Position numbers and translations under genes: made by a program. Shown here piece after piece: positions 28,884 through 41,623 of a stretch of DNA of 64,000 nucleotides. Numbering within the stretch: position 1 is the stretch's first letter; every line of letters starts with the position of its first letter. The DNA lies in NCBI RefSeq assembly GCF_000184945.1, contig NZ_GL586311.1:253222-317221 (forward strand). Direction: 5' to 3'. A model generated the notes under the pieces. That model was not told the origin of the DNA. It ran no database searches and saw only the letters and a list, made by a program, of their open reading frames with translations. The stretch comes from Segatella buccae ATCC 33574 (lineage in GTDB: Bacteria > Bacteroidota > Bacteroidia > Bacteroidales > Bacteroidaceae).

Positions 28884-29267
28884 TTACTTTTTGGCTGCTT
28901 TAGGACGCTTAGCACCGTACTTGGAACGACGCTGTGTGCGATTGGCCACACCGGCTGTATCGAGCGTACCGCGAACGATGTGATAACGCACACCGGGAAG
29001 GTCTTTCACACGACCACCACGCACCAGCACAATGGAGTGCTCCTGCAAGTTGTGGCCCTCTCCGGGGATGTAGGAGTTGACCTCCTTCTGGTTTGTCAAA
29101 CGAACACGGGCAACCTTACGCATTGCCGAGTTAGGCTTCTTAGGAGTGGTGGTGTAAACACGCACGCAAACGCCACGACGCTGAGGACAGTTGTCCAAAG
29201 CCGGTGATTTACTGGTGCTTACAGCTTCCTTTCTGCCTTTTCTTACTAATTGCGAAATCGTAGGCAT
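28884..29267 (-). CDS. rpsL: 30S ribosomal protein S12
   Basis: 127 aa. Decoding-centre protein; the [18 protein letters not shown] segment includes the Lys at the classical streptomycin-resistance position, so the sequence is of the sensitive type. First gene of the 33-gene str-S10-spc-alpha series. A -7 box lies at 29349-29356 upstream. Confidence 0.98.
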   Translation of the reverse strand: MPTISQLVRKGRKEAVSTSKSPALDNCPQRRGVCVRVYTTTPKKPNSAMRKVARVRLTNQKEVNSYIPGEGHNLQEHSIVLVRGGRVKDLPGVRYHIVRGTLDTAGVANRTQRRSKYGAKRPKAAKK

Positions 29268-29348
29268 AATTTTACTTTTTTAATTTATATATTTAATTAT
29301 TATAATCAAGTTGTAGAGAAACGGCTTTTACGAAGCTATTTCGGGCTG

Positions 29349-29356
29349 CAAAGGTA
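29349..29356 (-). promoter_or_regulatory. probable -7 box for rpsL and the long ribosomal operon
   Basis: Minus strand TACCTTTG at 29356-29349, about 80 nt before the rpsL start. No TTTG is found at the expected -33 distance, so the call rests on the -7 box and the position. Confidence 0.45.
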
Positions 29357-29799
29357 CAAACTTTCCCCGAAACTACCTAATTAAATAATTTGCAATCTCC
29401 ACGCCCCTACCGCAAATTAACAAAATATAACTCTTATTAGGTCAGTTTAAGAATGCAAAAGCGGGAATTTCTGAAGAGAATAGCACCCAAGCACCTTGAA
29501 AAGTCCGGGAGTTCACCCTCCTTATTTGTATTGTTCTCCATAAAACAAGTATGCCGCTACGGCGTGCACCCTTCACCCCCGACACACCGACATCGCTAAA
29601 AACAAATGCAGAGAGACCATTCCACCCACATCTCATTTCCCTTCCAGACAACCAAAAAGTAGGACAAAAAGTAAAAAGAAAGGACTTTTAAAATTCGCCA
29701 AACAGATGATAGCGGGAGCCGAAAGATGCCTTAAAAAGGCCTGATAAGTCGACCGATTTTCTCATCAAAGTCGAATGATATTACAAAACGGCCATACTT

Positions 29800-29878
29800 A
29801 GAAGCTCAAAGGGCCTCGGCGAGCGTGTAAAAGAAGCTCTTCCACACGCTCGCCGAGGCCCTTTGAGCTTCTAACAGT
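29800..29878. repeat. 29-bp perfect inverted repeat built from 22-nt units
   Basis: Left arm 29800-29828 and right arm 29844-29872 are exact complements with a 15-nt loop. The right arm contains a 22-nt unit beginning GGCCCTTTGAGCTTCT (29857-29878) that belongs to the same family as the arrays at 5863 and 62981. The surrounding gap (29268-30104, 837 bp) holds no gene that I can support. Confidence 0.8.
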
Positions 29879-30104
29879 GTCCGAAACGAGTGTCAAGAAA
29901 TATCAAACCACTGATTGACAGCCATTTACAGACACCTCCGAAAATCGCGTATGGTAGACCGAAAGGAAAGAAATTTGAAACAGAGCGCAAAACAAGAAGG
30001 ATTTGGAATCAATTAATTTGACGATTCCACCCTCCCCGACCGCATGCCTCTGCAGCCGGTCTCCTATCCTTCCGTCAACCGCCTGTGCCCATGCGCAAAG
30101 CGCA

Positions 30105-30428
30105 TCAGGCCTGTCCCATCCCGTCACCGAACGGTGCGATGGTGCGCGGTTGCTGGTTGGGAATCTCTATTTTTCCGAACTCGCGTTCATAGTTCACGAT
30201 GTTTTCCTGCAAGGCAGCCAACAGCCTCTTGGCATGTTCCGGGGCCATAATCACCCGACTGCCCACCTGCACCTTGGGAAGCCCGGGGAGCATACTGGCA
30301 AAGTCGAGGACAAACTCGGTGTTGGAATGTGCGATAAGCGCAAAGTTGGAATAGATGCCTGCGGCTATCTCCGGGCGCAGTTCAATCTGCAACTGCTGTC
30401 CCTGTTGGTTGTCCGGTTGTTCTGTCAT
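30105..30428 (-). CDS. DUF3467 family protein
   Basis: 107 aa from MTEQPDNQQGQQ. The body (IELRPEIAAGIYSNFALIAHS, then FVLDFASMLPGLPKVQVGSR and PEHAKRLLAALQENIVNYE) matches the small DUF3467 family of unknown function. The gene usually lies directly after rpoC in Bacteroidales; here a GH35 gene on the other strand separates the two. It has its own promoter at 30473-30504. The open frame extends to 30443 but the ATG at 30428 fits the family start. Confidence 0.85.
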   Translation of the reverse strand: MTEQPDNQQGQQLQIELRPEIAAGIYSNFALIAHSNTEFVLDFASMLPGLPKVQVGSRVIMAPEHAKRLLAALQENIVNYEREFGKIEIPNQQPRTIAPFGDGMGQA

Positions 30429-30472
30429 AATCTCATTTATCAATTAAGGTAATACGTTGTTTATCTGATTCG

Positions 30473-30504
30473 CAAAGTTAACAAAAACCGACGAAATATG
30501 CAAG
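30473..30504 (-). promoter_or_regulatory. promoter of the DUF3467 gene
   Basis: Minus strand CTTG at 30504-30501, 20-nt spacer, TAACTTTG at 30480-30473. The -7 box fits the consensus and the -33 box has one mismatch. About 45 nt upstream of the start codon. Confidence 0.6.
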
Positions 30505-30855
30505 TTTTGGAAAGACTTTTAAAACATAGAGCATTCCTCTCTACAGAACGAAAAGAAATAAACACTTGAAGTACCCGAAATGCACCATACCGCCACATTG
30601 GAAAACATTAAAAGGAACGAAAGTAAAAAGCCTTTGGTGAGAAAATTGAAGGAATGTATGCATTTTCCACCCCACAACAAAGCTTTTTTAAAAAGATTTC
30701 CTAAATTTGCAATGGCCTGCCGAACTTGCCAAACAATATCTCGACAAAAGGCAAGTGTCCGATTTCGAGACCGGTGTGTTACCGGCCCGTTCAGTGGCGG
30801 CCATCGTCTACAAGCCTGAAAAATAATTATATATAAACCTAATTTGAACACTTCT

Positions 30856-33219
30856 ATGACATTCAAACACTTTATCGCTACCGTAGCCCTGTTGGTCACG
30901 GCCATGCTTCCCCCCGTATCAGCGGCTCGGAAGGGTGGTACGTTTACCGTGGGCGACAAAACTTTCCTACTCAACGGCAAACCATTTGTGGTGAAAGCTG
31001 CCGAACTCCACTATCCGCGCATCCCCCGCCCCTACTGGGAACATCGCATCAAGATGTGCAAGGCACTGGGCATGAACACCGTTTGCCTCTATGTGTTCTG
31101 GAATATCCACGAACAACAGGAAGGCAGATTCGACTTCACGGGCAACAACGATGTGGCCGAATTTTGCCGGTTGGCGCAGCGCAACGGGCTGTATGTCATC
31201 GTGAGGCCGGGCCCATACGTGTGTGCCGAGTGGGAAATGGGCGGACTGCCGTGGTGGCTGTTGAAGAAGAAAGACATCCGGCTGCGCGAGCCCGACCCGT
31301 ATTTCATGGAACGGGTGAAGTTGTTTGAACGGAAAGTGGGCGAACAACTGGCATCGCTGACCATCCAAAACGGTGGACCCATTATCATGGTGCAAGTGGA
31401 AAACGAATACGGTTCATACGGTGAGAACAAAGCCTACGTGTCGGCCATCCGCGACATCGTGCGGCAATCGGGATTCGACAAGGTGACGCTCTTTCAGTGC
31501 GACTGGGCGAGCAACTTCGAGAAAAACGGACTGGACGACCTTGTGTGGACGATGAACTTCGGCACCGGAGCCGACATTGACCAGCAGTTCCGGCGGTTGG
31601 GTGAACTCCGCCCCAATGCACCCCAAATGTGCTCGGAGTTTTGGAGCGGATGGTTTGACAAATGGGGGGCACGCCACGAGACACGACCGGCCAAGGCTAT
31701 GGTCGAGGGCATCGACGAGATGCTGTCTAAAGGCATCAGCTTCTCACTCTATATGACCCACGGAGGCACATCGTTCGGCCATTGGGCGGGGGCCAACAGC
31801 CCGGGGTTCGCACCCGATGTGACCTCGTATGACTACGACGCCCCCATCAATGAATACGGCCAAGCCACGCCTAAATACTGGGAACTGCGCCACACGATGG
31901 AGAAATATAACGATGGCGGCAAACTGCCTGCTCCCCCGAAAGCTCCCATGCCGGTCATCACCATTCCCAAGTTTGTGCTCACGGAATATGCCCCCTTGGG
32001 GAATGGAATGGGCAGCAGTGTGCAAAGCCGGGACATTCGCAGTTTTGAAGACATGGACATGGGATGGGGTATAGCCGACTATTCCACCGCGCTACCCAAG
32101 ATACCCGTGGGAAGTATGCTCACCCTCAACGAGCCTCACGACTTCGCACAGGTGTTCGTCGACGGGAAATATATCGGGAAAATAGACCGCGTGAAGAATG
32201 AGAAAACGCTCATGCTACCACCCGTGGAGAAGGGAACCGAACTGTGCATCCGCATCGAGGCAATGGGGCGCATCAACTTCGGGCGCGCCATCAAGGACTA
32301 CAAGGGCATCACTAAAGAGGTGACCATCTCGGCAGAAATGGACGGGCACGAGGCGTCGTGGAACTTGAAAAACTGGACTATAGTCCCCATTCCTGACAAC
32401 TATGAGACGGCTGTCAAAGCTCTGTCCGTAGGAACAGAGACGAGCAAACGCACACGCCAACACGCCAAATTGTTAACAAAGGCAGGCTACTATCGGGGCC
32501 ATTTCATGCTCCGCAAGCCGGGTGACACGTTCCTCAACATGGAAGCATTCGGCAAAGGACAGGTTTATGTCAACGGCCATGCCATTGGGCGGTTTTGGAA
32601 CATCGGCCCACAGCAGACGCTCTATCTGCCGGGATGCTGGCTGAAACAGGGGCGCAACGAAGTGATTGTGCTCGACGTGGTGGGGCCGAAAGGCGAACCA
32701 ACTTCTTTCGGACAGGACAAACCCGAACTCGACAAGCTGAATCTCGAAAGAACCAACAAGCACAACAATCCCGGTGACCGACCTGATCTCAACTCGCTGA
32801 CACCCGTGGCGCAAGGGACATTGGATTCGGGAAACGGCTGGCAGACCGTTAAATTCGCCCGTCCCACGACGGGCAGATACCTCGCCATTGAGGCTCTGAG
32901 CGCACAAGACGGCCAAGAATTCGCACAGATAGCCGAATTGTATGCACTCGACAACAAGGGCCAACGGTTGTCGCGCGAACCGTGGACAGCCAAATATGCC
33001 GACAGCGAAAATGCCGAACAGGAAAACCGGACAGCTGACAAGACTTTTGACTTGCAGGAGAGCACCTATTGGAGCACGATGAAAGGGAGCCCCTACCCTC
33101 ATCTGCTGGTAATAGACCTCGGTTCGGAGCAAACCTTAACGGGCATTGACTATCTGCCACGTGCCGAGCAAGGGGCTCCGGGAGGCGTGAAAGACTACAA
33201 AATCTTCCTGTTGCCCTAA
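30856..33219 (+). CDS. glycoside hydrolase family 35 beta-galactosidase with C-terminal discoidin-like domain
   Basis: Exported exo-beta-galactosidase, 787 aa from the ATG at 30856; an upstream TTG is not needed. Signal peptide to about residue 23 (LLVTAMLPPVSA). The TIM-barrel domain carries RPGPYVCAEWEMGGLPWWL, the acid/base Glu in VQVENEYG (about residue 184) and the nucleophile Glu in CSEFWSGWFDKWG (about residue 261). After the jelly-roll domains (GRFWNIGPQQTLYLPGCWL) the last 130 residues resemble an F5/8 type C carbohydrate-binding module. It is the only plus-strand gene in a 38-kb minus-strand block and faces rpoC across a shared terminator. Likely acts on terminal galactose of host or plant glycans; the linkage is unknown. 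Confidence 0.93.
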   Translation: MTFKHFIATVALLVTAMLPPVSAARKGGTFTVGDKTFLLNGKPFVVKAAELHYPRIPRPYWEHRIKMCKALGMNTVCLYVFWNIHEQQEGRFDFTGNNDVAEFCRLAQRNGLYVIVRPGPYVCAEWEMGGLPWWLLKKKDIRLREPDPYFMERVKLFERKVGEQLASLTIQNGGPIIMVQVENEYGSYGENKAYVSAIRDIVRQSGFDKVTLFQCDWASNFEKNGLDDLVWTMNFGTGADIDQQFRRLGELRPNAPQMCSEFWSGWFDKWGARHETRPAKAMVEGIDEMLSKGISFSLYMTHGGTSFGHWAGANSPGFAPDVTSYDYDAPINEYGQATPKYWELRHTMEKYNDGGKLPAPPKAPMPVITIPKFVLTEYAPLGNGMGSSVQSRDIRSFEDMDMGWGIADYSTALPKIPVGSMLTLNEPHDFAQVFVDGKYIGKIDRVKNEKTLMLPPVEKGTELCIRIEAMGRINFGRAIKDYKGITKEVTISAEMDGHEASWNLKNWTIVPIPDNYETAVKALSVGTETSKRTRQHAKLLTKAGYYRGHFMLRKPGDTFLNMEAFGKGQVYVNGHAIGRFWNIGPQQTLYLPGCWLKQGRNEVIVLDVVGPKGEPTSFGQDKPELDKLNLERTNKHNNPGDRPDLNSLTPVAQGTLDSGNGWQTVKFARPTTGRYLAIEALSAQDGQEFAQIAELYALDNKGQRLSREPWTAKYADSENAEQENRTADKTFDLQESTYWSTMKGSPYPHLLVIDLGSEQTLTGIDYLPRAEQGAPGGVKDYKIFLLP

Positions 33220-33340
33220 TCCCTCCAAAGCCTACAAGCGGCAATATCTAACCCCACAAGCGACACTCCAAAGCCCGCCATGCGGCAGCTCAGACAGAGT
33301 TTGACTCGCTGACAAACGATTGCTCCACGAGGTATAACAA

Positions 33341-33380
33341 AAAATGTCGCAGGCCTTTTCATCGGCTTGCGACATTTTTA
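33341..33380. terminator. bidirectional terminator between GH35 and rpoC
   Basis: AAAAATGTCGCA (33341-33352) and its exact complement (33369-33380), stem extended by GCC/GGC with a small offset. A and T runs on both sides serve the two convergent genes. Confidence 0.88.
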
Positions 33381-33407
33381 TATTGCTTATCAATGTAGTG
33401 GAAACGA

Positions 33408-36400
33408 TTATTCGTTTACCACTTCATCGGCGAAGTCAAGAACATTTTTCTTATTGGCTTCCATGCGTTCGTATTCTTCCTTGGAGCCTACAATGAGCTT
33501 CTCCCACTGGCGGAGACCGGTACCGGCAGGAATCAGGTGACCGCAAATCACGTTCTCCTTCATACCTTCGAGACGGTCGGACTTGCCGCGGATGGCAGCC
33601 TCGTTGAGCACCTTGGTGGTTTCCTGGAAGGATGCAGCACTCATGAAGCTCTTCGTTCCGAGAGCGGCACGGGTGATACCCTGCAACACCTGCGTGGAGG
33701 TGGCGGCAACGGCGTCGCGCACCTGAACGGGACGGAGGTCACGCCGCTTCAGGCTGGAATTCTCATCACGCAACTTGCGGGCGGTGACAATCTGACCGGC
33801 CTTGAGCACATCGGAGTCACCGGCATCGGTGACCACCTTCTTGCCCCAAATGCGGTCGTTCTCTTCCGAGAAGTCGAGCTTGTCAACGAGTTCCTGCTCA
33901 AGGAATGTCGTGTCACCCGGATCATTGATCTGCACCTTGCGCATCATCTGACGAACAATGATTTCGAAGTGCTTGTCATTGATCTTCACACCTTGCAGAC
34001 GATAAACATCCTGCACCTCGTTCACGATATATTCCTGAACGGCTGTCGGGCCCTTGATGGCGAGGATGTCACCGGGAGTGGTGACACCGTCGGACAACGG
34101 TGTGCCGGCACGCACAGCATCGTGTTCCTGCACAAGAATCTGCTTGGACAGAGACACAAGATACTTTTTCTGGTCACCGGTTTTGGAAGTAACGATAATC
34201 TCACGGTTGCCGCGCTTCACCTTACCCATTGTCACTTCACCGTCGATTTCGGAAACAACAGCGGGGTTGGAAGGATTGCGAGCCTCGAAGAGTTCCGTCA
34301 CACGAGGCAGACCACCGGTGATATCACCGGCACCACCCACGGCACGAGGAATCTTGACCAGCGTCTCACCAGACTTGATAGTCTGGCCGTCTTCCACAAC
34401 CACGTGACCGCCCACGGGGAAGTTGTAAGTACCCACAACTTCACCATCGGCATCAATGACATTGCAGGTAGGCACGAGCGAACGGTCTTTGGAGTCGGTG
34501 ATGATTTTCTCGGTCAAACCGGTCGTTTCGTCAGTCTCGGCATGGTAGGTCTTGTCACGAATGACATCGTTGAACTTCAGCTTACCTGCATACTCTGAGA
34601 CGATAACGGCATTGAACGGGTCCCAACGGGCAATCAAATCACCTTTCTTGACCACATCATTCTGAGTCTTGTAGAGTGTAGAACCGTATGGCACATTGAG
34701 TGTACTGAGCACGATGTTGGTGTTAGGATCAACGAAACGAATCTCGGCCAAACGACTCACCACCATCTGGCAGTTGACATCGCCATTTTCACCTTCCTCA
34801 ATGAAAGGCACTGTGCGGAGCTCATCAAACTCAATCTTGGAGTTGTTCTTGGCCACGATGCTGGCATTGGCTGCGGCATTACCGGCGACACCACCGGCGT
34901 GGAAAGTACGCAGGGTGAGCTGTGTGCCCGGTTCACCGATAGCTTGCGCCGCAATGACACCGACAGCTTCGCCGAGCTGCACCATGCGGGCTGTAGCAAG
35001 GTTACGGCCGTAGCACTTCATGCAAACGCCTTTCTTACTTTCACACGTGAGCACAGAACGAATCTCGACCATTTCAAGAGGTGAATCCTCAATGATGCGT
35101 GCCTTGTCCTCGGTGATCTCCTCACCTGCAGAAACAATCAGTTCACCGGTAGTAGGATGAATAATGTCGTGTACGGAAACACGACCGAGAATACGCTCAT
35201 AAAGGGTGGAAATCACCTCATCGCCATTCTTCAATGCACGGCACTCAAGACCGCGAAGCGTACCGCAATCCTCTTCGGTAATGATCACATCGTGAGACAC
35301 ATCGACCAAACGACGCGTCAGATAACCGGCATCGGCAGTCTTCATGGCCGTATCGGCAAGACCCTTACGGGCACCGTGGGAAGAGATGAAGTATTCAAGC
35401 ACCGACATGCCTTCCTTAAAGTTGGAGAGAATCGGGTTCTCAATCGTCACACGGCCTTCGGCACCGGCCTTCTGTGGTTTAGCCATCAGACCACGCATAC
35501 CGGAAAGCTGCTTGATCTGATCCTTAGAACCACGGGCACCGGAATCAAGCATCATGTAAACGGCATTGAATCCTTGGTCGGCTTCGGTCATTTCCTTCAT
35601 CAGGATGTCGCCAAGCTCATTGTTGACATGAGTCCATGTATCGATAACCTGGTTGTAACGTTCGTTATCGGTGATGAAACCCATATTATAGTTATTGGTG
35701 ATTTCTTCTACCTCTTTGTTACCCTTGGCGACGATGGCCTCTTTCTCGGGCGGAACGATGATATCGTCGAGGTTGAAGGAAAGACCAGCCACATAGGACA
35801 TACGGTAACCAAGGTTCTTGATGCCGTCGAGGAACTCGCAGGCACGGGCCATTCCCACAGCCTTGATCACATCGGCAATGATACCACGCAGGGTCTTCTT
35901 GGAAATGATGTCATTGAAGAACCCCACTTCTTCGGGAATGATGCCGTTGACAATGACACGGCCGACAGAGGTTTCAACCATACGCTTCTGGAGCCGGCCG
36001 TCGACAAGGTCATCGACAACGACTTTCACCAGTGCATGAAGGTCGCAACGCCCTTCGTTGTAAGCGATGATAGCTTCCTCAGGGCCATAGAAAGAGAGGC
36101 CTTCACCTTTAGCTCCCGGACGGATTTTAGTGATATAATAGAGACCAAGCACCATGTCCTGTGAAGGAACGGTGATAGGCGCGCCATTGGCCGGATTAAG
36201 GATGTTGTGGCTCTGGAGCATCAATATCTGGGCTTCAAGCACAGCTTCATTGCTCAAGGGGAGATGGACAGCCATCTGGTCACCGTCGAAGTCGGCATTG
36301 AACGCCGTACAAGCAAGTGGGTGCAACTGAATAGCCTTACCCTCGATCAGCTTGGGTTGGAATGCCTGAATACCCAAACGGTGAAGTGTGGGGGCACGGT

Positions 36401-37736
36401 TCAAGAGAACGGGATGACCTTTCATCACATTCTCAAGAATATCCCAGATGACCGGCTCGCGACGATCAACAATCTTCTTGGCACTCTTGACGGTCTTCAC
36501 GATTCCGCGCTCAATGAGTTTGCGGATAATGAACGGCTTGTAGAGTTCGGCTGCCATCAGTTTCGGCAGTCCGCATTCGCCCATCTTCAACTCCGGACCT
36601 ACAACGATAACCGAACGGGCGGAATAGTCGACACGCTTACCCAAGAGGTTCTGGCGGAAACGACCGGCCTTTCCTTTCAAAGAATCGGAAAGCGACTTCA
36701 ACGGGCGGTTGCTCTCACTCTTCACGGCAGAAGACTTACGGGAGTTATCGAACAGGCTGTCGACTGCTTCCTGTAACATACGCTTCTCGTTGCGGAGAAT
36801 CACTTCAGGAGCCTTGATTTCAACCAGACGCTTCAAACGGTTGTTACGGATAATCACCCGACGATAGAGATCGTTGAGGTCGGAGGTTGCAAAACGACCA
36901 CCATCCAACGGCACCAACGGGCGCAACTCGGGGGGAATGACCGGAATGATTTTCATAATCATCCATTCCGGACGGTTCACTTCCTTGCTGGCACGGAAGG
37001 CCTCTACCACTTGCAGACGCTTCAGAGCCTCGGTCTTGCGCTGCTGTGCAGAATCATTGCTGGCACGGTCTCGCAGTTCGTAAGAGAGTGAATCGAGGTC
37101 AAGATCCATCAATAAATCATAGATTGCCTCGGCACCCATCTTGGCAACAAACTTGTTGGGGTCCGAATCGTCGAGACGGTCGTTGTTGGGATCAACCAAA
37201 TTGTCGATGATGTTGAAATATTCGTCTTCAGAGAGAAGGTCAAACTTGTGAGAACCGTTCATCTCCATTCCTTCAGCATCCTTACGGTCGGCCATTGCAC
37301 CAGGCTTGATGACTACATATCTTTCATAGTAGACAACTGCATCGAGCTTTTTGGTGGGCATGCCCAAAAGATAACCAATCTTATTGGGCAACGAACGGAA
37401 ATACCAAATATGTGCAACGGGAACGACCAGTTCAATATGGCCGGAACGCTCACGACGCACCTTCTTCTCGGTTACTTCCACACCACAACGATCGCAGACA
37501 ATGCCCTTATAACGGATGCGCTTATATTTGCCGCAAGCACATTCGTAGTCTTTGGTGGGACCAAAGATGCGCTCGCAGAACAGACCGTCGCGCTCAGGCT
37601 TATATGTACGATAATTGATGGTTTCAGGCTTGGTTACCTCACCAAACGAATTTTCCAGAATCTCTTCGGGAGAAGCAAGACCGATGGTAATCTTCGTGAA
37701 ATTATTCTTAACCTTTGTATCTTTCTTAAAAGCCAT
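33408..37736 (-). CDS. rpoC: RNA polymerase beta' subunit
   Basis: 1442 aa. The catalytic Mg motif [12 protein letters not shown] is intact, the N-terminal zinc site [20 protein letters not shown] is present, and the bridge-helix/trigger region ([19 protein letters not shown]) follows. Last gene of the tuf-rpoC series, 30 bp after rpoB. Confidence 0.99.
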   Translation of the reverse strand: MAFKKDTKVKNNFTKITIGLASPEEILENSFGEVTKPETINYRTYKPERDGLFCERIFGPTKDYECACGKYKRIRYKGIVCDRCGVEVTEKKVRRERSGHIELVVPVAHIWYFRSLPNKIGYLLGMPTKKLDAVVYYERYVVIKPGAMADRKDAEGMEMNGSHKFDLLSEDEYFNIIDNLVDPNNDRLDDSDPNKFVAKMGAEAIYDLLMDLDLDSLSYELRDRASNDSAQQRKTEALKRLQVVEAFRASKEVNRPEWMIMKIIPVIPPELRPLVPLDGGRFATSDLNDLYRRVIIRNNRLKRLVEIKAPEVILRNEKRMLQEAVDSLFDNSRKSSAVKSESNRPLKSLSDSLKGKAGRFRQNLLGKRVDYSARSVIVVGPELKMGECGLPKLMAAELYKPFIIRKLIERGIVKTVKSAKKIVDRREPVIWDILENVMKGHPVLLNRAPTLHRLGIQAFQPKLIEGKAIQLHPLACTAFNADFDGDQMAVHLPLSNEAVLEAQILMLQSHNILNPANGAPITVPSQDMVLGLYYITKIRPGAKGEGLSFYGPEEAIIAYNEGRCDLHALVKVVVDDLVDGRLQKRMVETSVGRVIVNGIIPEEVGFFNDIISKKTLRGIIADVIKAVGMARACEFLDGIKNLGYRMSYVAGLSFNLDDIIVPPEKEAIVAKGNKEVEEITNNYNMGFITDNERYNQVIDTWTHVNNELGDILMKEMTEADQGFNAVYMMLDSGARGSKDQIKQLSGMRGLMAKPQKAGAEGRVTIENPILSNFKEGMSVLEYFISSHGARKGLADTAMKTADAGYLTRRLVDVSHDVIITEEDCGTLRGLECRALKNGDEVISTLYERILGRVSVHDIIHPTTGELIVSAGEEITEDKARIIEDSPLEMVEIRSVLTCESKKGVCMKCYGRNLATARMVQLGEAVGVIAAQAIGEPGTQLTLRTFHAGGVAGNAAANASIVAKNNSKIEFDELRTVPFIEEGENGDVNCQMVVSRLAEIRFVDPNTNIVLSTLNVPYGSTLYKTQNDVVKKGDLIARWDPFNAVIVSEYAGKLKFNDVIRDKTYHAETDETTGLTEKIITDSKDRSLVPTCNVIDADGEVVGTYNFPVGGHVVVEDGQTIKSGETLVKIPRAVGGAGDITGGLPRVTELFEARNPSNPAVVSEIDGEVTMGKVKRGNREIIVTSKTGDQKKYLVSLSKQILVQEHDAVRAGTPLSDGVTTPGDILAIKGPTAVQEYIVNEVQDVYRLQGVKINDKHFEIIVRQMMRKVQINDPGDTTFLEQELVDKLDFSEENDRIWGKKVVTDAGDSDVLKAGQIVTARKLRDENSSLKRRDLRPVQVRDAVAATSTQVLQGITRAALGTKSFMSAASFQETTKVLNEAAIRGKSDRLEGMKENVICGHLIPAGTGLRQWEKLIVGSKEEYERMEANKKNVLDFADEVVNE

Positions 37737-37766
37737 TTTTACTTTTTTGTTTTAGGGAGTTCTGAA

Positions 37767-40700
37767 TTAATCGAGTTTGATGCTCAAGCCGAGACCGCGA
37801 AGTTCGTGAAGCAACACATTGAGAGACTCAGGAATGCCCGGAGTAGGCATGGTGTCGCCCTTGACGATAGCTTCGTAAGCCTTGCTGCGGCCGACCACAT
37901 CGTCACTCTTGATGGTAAGGATTTCCTGAAGTACATGGCTGGCGCCAAAGGCCTCAAGAGCCCAAACCTCCATCTCACCGAAACGCTGACCACCAAACTG
38001 GGCTTTACCACCGAGGGGCTGTTGAGTGATCAAGCTGTACGGGCCAATGGAACGGGCGTGCATCTTGTCTTCCACCATGTGGCCAAGCTTCAAGAAGTAA
38101 GTGATACCCACCGTTGCAGGCTGGTCGAACTGCTCACCGGTCTCACCATCATAAAGATGGGTGGAGCACAGGCGGGGAAGTCCGGCCTTGTCTGTCCACT
38201 CCTGAAGGTCGGCAAGTTTGGCACCGTCGAAAATTGGTGTGGCAAACTTCACTCCCAATTTCTTTCCGGCAGCACCAAGAATAGCCTCAAATATCTGACC
38301 AAGGTTCATACGAGAAGGCACACCCATCGGGTTCAACACCAAGTCAACGGGACGACCGTCCTCAAGGAACGGCATGTCTTCCATGCGCACCACCTTCGAC
38401 ACGATACCCTTGTTACCGTGACGACCGGCAAGTTTATCACCCACCTGAATCTTACGCTTTTTGGCTATATAGACCTTAGCCATCTGAAGAATACCGGAAG
38501 GCAGCTCGTCGCCAATGGTAATGGCGAACTTGCGACGCTTCATTTCAGCATCAAGCTGCTTGTACTTGCGGATATAATTCATGATGAGCTTCTGAATCAG
38601 GCCATTGGCATGAGCATCCTTCGTCCAATCATTAGACTGAATGCCATCATATTCAAGATTCTTCAACGCAGCAGTCGTAAACTTGGAACCCTTAGTGATG
38701 ATTTCTGCACCGGTATAGTCTTTCACACCTTCAGAAACCATCCCCTCTGTCAGGGTCAACAGCTTGTCAACGAGAATATCCTTCAGGTCGTTGTTCTTGG
38801 CCTCATACTCCTCATCAATCTTGGCAAGGATAATCTTATCCTGTTTTTTGGACTCCCGGTTTTTGATGGCGCGGGAGAAAAGCTTCTTGTCTATTACGAC
38901 ACCGCTCAACGACGGGTTGGCTTTCAGTGAAGAATCCTTCACATCACCGGCCTTGTCACCGAAGATGGCACGAAGCAGTTTTTCTTCCGGAGAAGGATCG
39001 CTCTCACCCTTCGGCGAAATCTTACCGATCATAATGTCTCCGGGCTCGACACGGGCACCGACACGGATAATACCATTGTCGTCCAAATCCTTTGTAGCTT
39101 CCTCGCTGACATTAGGAATGTCGCTTGTGAATTCTTCCACACCGCGTTTTGTCTCACGGACATCAAGAGAATATTCGTCTACATGGACAGAAGTCAACAC
39201 ATCATCGCGTACGATGCGTTCAGAAATGACAACGGCATCCTCATAGTTATATCCTTTCCAAGGAATATAAGCAACCAGAAGATTCCGACCCAAAGCAATC
39301 TCTCCATTCTCCGTGGCATAACCTTCGGTAAGGATATCACCAGCCTTCACCCGTTCTCCCTTGCTACAGATAGGTCGGAGGTCGATGGTCATATTTTGGT
39401 TGGTGCGCCGGAACTTCGGAATACGATATTCTTTCAATGCCGGTTCAAAACTAACAAACTCCTCATCTTCAGAACGGTCATAAAGAATGCGGATAGTAGT
39501 GGCATCAACATACTCGATAACGCCATCGCCTTCAGCCGTAATCATCGTACGAGAGTCCTCACATACCTGCTTCTCCAAACCGGTGCCTACGATGGGGGCG
39601 TCGTTGTGAAGCAAAGGAACGGCCTGGCGCATCATGTTACATCCCATCAGTGCGCGGTGACCATCGTCATGCTCCAAGAAAGGAATCAGACCGGCAGAGA
39701 CTGAAGCAATCTGCTGGGGGGCAACATCCATCATGTCCACTTCGGCAGGCGGAACCACTGGGAAATCAGCATCTTGACGACACTTAACGACATCACGGAT
39801 AAACGAGCCGTCTTCGTTCAAAGGAGCATTACCCTGACCGATAATGTGATTTTCTTCTTCCTCGGCTGTAATATAAACAACATGATCGTTGTCAAGATCC
39901 ACCTTGCCGTCCACGACCTTGCGGTAAGGAGTCTCAATGAAGCCAAGTTCGTTAATGGTCGCATACACGCAAAGCGAGGAAATCAGACCGATGTTAGGGC
40001 CTTCCGGACTCTCGATAGGACACAAACGACCATAGTGGGTGTAATGTACGTCACGCACCTCAAAACCGGCACGCTCACGTGAAAGACCACCGGGGCCAAG
40101 AGCTGAGAGGCGACGCTTGTGGGTGACCTCTGCAAGCGGATTGGTCTGATCCATGAACTGGCTCAACGGGTTGGTACCAAAGAACGAATTGATTACACTC
40201 GAAATGGTCTTGGCATTGATCAGATCAGTTGGTGTAAACACCTCGTTGTCACGAACGTTCATACGTTCACGAATAGTACGACTCATACGGGCCAGACCGA
40301 TGGAGAACTGATTGGCCAGCTGTTCGCCTACCGTGCGGACACGACGATTACTCAAATGGTCGATATCATCTACAGTAGCATTGGAGTTAATCAGCTGAAT
40401 CAGATATTTGATAATCTCAATAATGTCATCTTTGGTCAAGACACGAACATCCATATCGGTATCGAGTCCCAATTTCTTGTTGATGCGATAGCGTCCCACT
40501 TCTCCCAAGTCATAACGCTTGTCCGAGAAAAACAGATTTTGGAACACCTCGCGTGCACTGGCATCATCAGCAGGATCAGCATTACGCAACTGGCGATAAA
40601 TATAGTTCACAGCTTCCTTTTCGGAGTTACTGGGATCTTTTGCCAATGTATTGAAAATGATGGAGAAGCGGTTGGCTCCCTCCTCATCCTTATGAATAAG

Positions 40701-41576
40701 AACTGTGGACGTTCCGCTCTCAAGGATTTCTTCGATATTATCCTCCGTGAGCTCGGTCTCACGCTCCATAATCACCTCGTTACGCTCAATGGAAACAACC
40801 TCGCCGGTATCTTCATCCACAAAATCCTCATTCCAGCTCTTCAACACACGGGCTGCCAACTTGCGCCCGATGGCAGCTTTCATGTTCTTTTTGTTGACCT
40901 TCACTTCCTCCGCAAGGTCAAAAATTTGAAGAATGTCCTTATCGTTCTCATACCCGATGGCACGAAGCAATGTGGTCACGGGCAATTTCTTCTTACGATC
41001 GATGTAGGCGTACATCACGTTGTTGATGTCAGTAGCAAACTCTATCCAACTTCCCTTAAACGGGATGATGCGTGCAGAATAGAGAACAGTACCGTTGGCA
41101 TGGACACCCTGACCGAAGAATACACCCGGCGAACGGTGCAACTGGGCTACGACAACGCGCTCGGCTCCATTGATAACGAATGTGCCGTTCGAAGTCATGT
41201 AAGGTATCGTGCCCAAGAACACATCTTGAATGAATGTGCCAAAATCCTCATGATCCGGATCCGTACAATACAGCTTCATCTTAGCCTTCAAGGGTACGCT
41301 ATACGTCAGCCCGCGCTCAAGACACTCATCAATGGTATAACGCGGTGGATCGATATAGTAATCCAGGAACTCAAGAACGAAATTATTACGCGTATCGGTG
41401 ATAGGGAAGTTCTCTGCGAACACCTTATACAATCCGTCATTCTTGCGTTCTTCAGGTGGAGTATCCAACTGCAAGAAGTCTTTAAAGGACTTTAACTGCA
41501 CATCGAGAAAATCCGGATACGGATACGGATTATGCACGCTGGCAAAATTTACTCTGTTATCTACAACTTTTGACAT
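37767..41576 (-). CDS. rpoB: RNA polymerase beta subunit
   Basis: 1269 aa. The rifampicin region is ordinary ([20 protein letters not shown], then [20 protein letters not shown]), so a rifampicin-sensitive type is expected. The beta' contact region [11 protein letters not shown] is complete. An attenuator-like hairpin (41629-41661) lies between rplL and this gene. Confidence 0.99.
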   Translation of the reverse strand: MSKVVDNRVNFASVHNPYPYPDFLDVQLKSFKDFLQLDTPPEERKNDGLYKVFAENFPITDTRNNFVLEFLDYYIDPPRYTIDECLERGLTYSVPLKAKMKLYCTDPDHEDFGTFIQDVFLGTIPYMTSNGTFVINGAERVVVAQLHRSPGVFFGQGVHANGTVLYSARIIPFKGSWIEFATDINNVMYAYIDRKKKLPVTTLLRAIGYENDKDILQIFDLAEEVKVNKKNMKAAIGRKLAARVLKSWNEDFVDEDTGEVVSIERNEVIMERETELTEDNIEEILESGTSTVLIHKDEEGANRFSIIFNTLAKDPSNSEKEAVNYIYRQLRNADPADDASAREVFQNLFFSDKRYDLGEVGRYRINKKLGLDTDMDVRVLTKDDIIEIIKYLIQLINSNATVDDIDHLSNRRVRTVGEQLANQFSIGLARMSRTIRERMNVRDNEVFTPTDLINAKTISSVINSFFGTNPLSQFMDQTNPLAEVTHKRRLSALGPGGLSRERAGFEVRDVHYTHYGRLCPIESPEGPNIGLISSLCVYATINELGFIETPYRKVVDGKVDLDNDHVVYITAEEEENHIIGQGNAPLNEDGSFIRDVVKCRQDADFPVVPPAEVDMMDVAPQQIASVSAGLIPFLEHDDGHRALMGCNMMRQAVPLLHNDAPIVGTGLEKQVCEDSRTMITAEGDGVIEYVDATTIRILYDRSEDEEFVSFEPALKEYRIPKFRRTNQNMTIDLRPICSKGERVKAGDILTEGYATENGEIALGRNLLVAYIPWKGYNYEDAVVISERIVRDDVLTSVHVDEYSLDVRETKRGVEEFTSDIPNVSEEATKDLDDNGIIRVGARVEPGDIMIGKISPKGESDPSPEEKLLRAIFGDKAGDVKDSSLKANPSLSGVVIDKKLFSRAIKNRESKKQDKIILAKIDEEYEAKNNDLKDILVDKLLTLTEGMVSEGVKDYTGAEIITKGSKFTTAALKNLEYDGIQSNDWTKDAHANGLIQKLIMNYIRKYKQLDAEMKRRKFAITIGDELPSGILQMAKVYIAKKRKIQVGDKLAGRHGNKGIVSKVVRMEDMPFLEDGRPVDLVLNPMGVPSRMNLGQIFEAILGAAGKKLGVKFATPIFDGAKLADLQEWTDKAGLPRLCSTHLYDGETGEQFDQPATVGITYFLKLGHMVEDKMHARSIGPYSLITQQPLGGKAQFGGQRFGEMEVWALEAFGASHVLQEILTIKSDDVVGRSKAYEAIVKGDTMPTPGIPESLNVLLHELRGLGLSIKLD

Positions 41577-41623
41577 TAGAAGAAATTAAACGGTGTTGTT
41601 GTTCTAATTGATATGAAAGACAC

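Noticed and set aside
37248..38930. Long plus-strand open frame of 560 codons opposite rpoB/rpoC
   Set aside because: It is an antisense shadow of the rpoC and rpoB genes, spans their junction and shows no family features.
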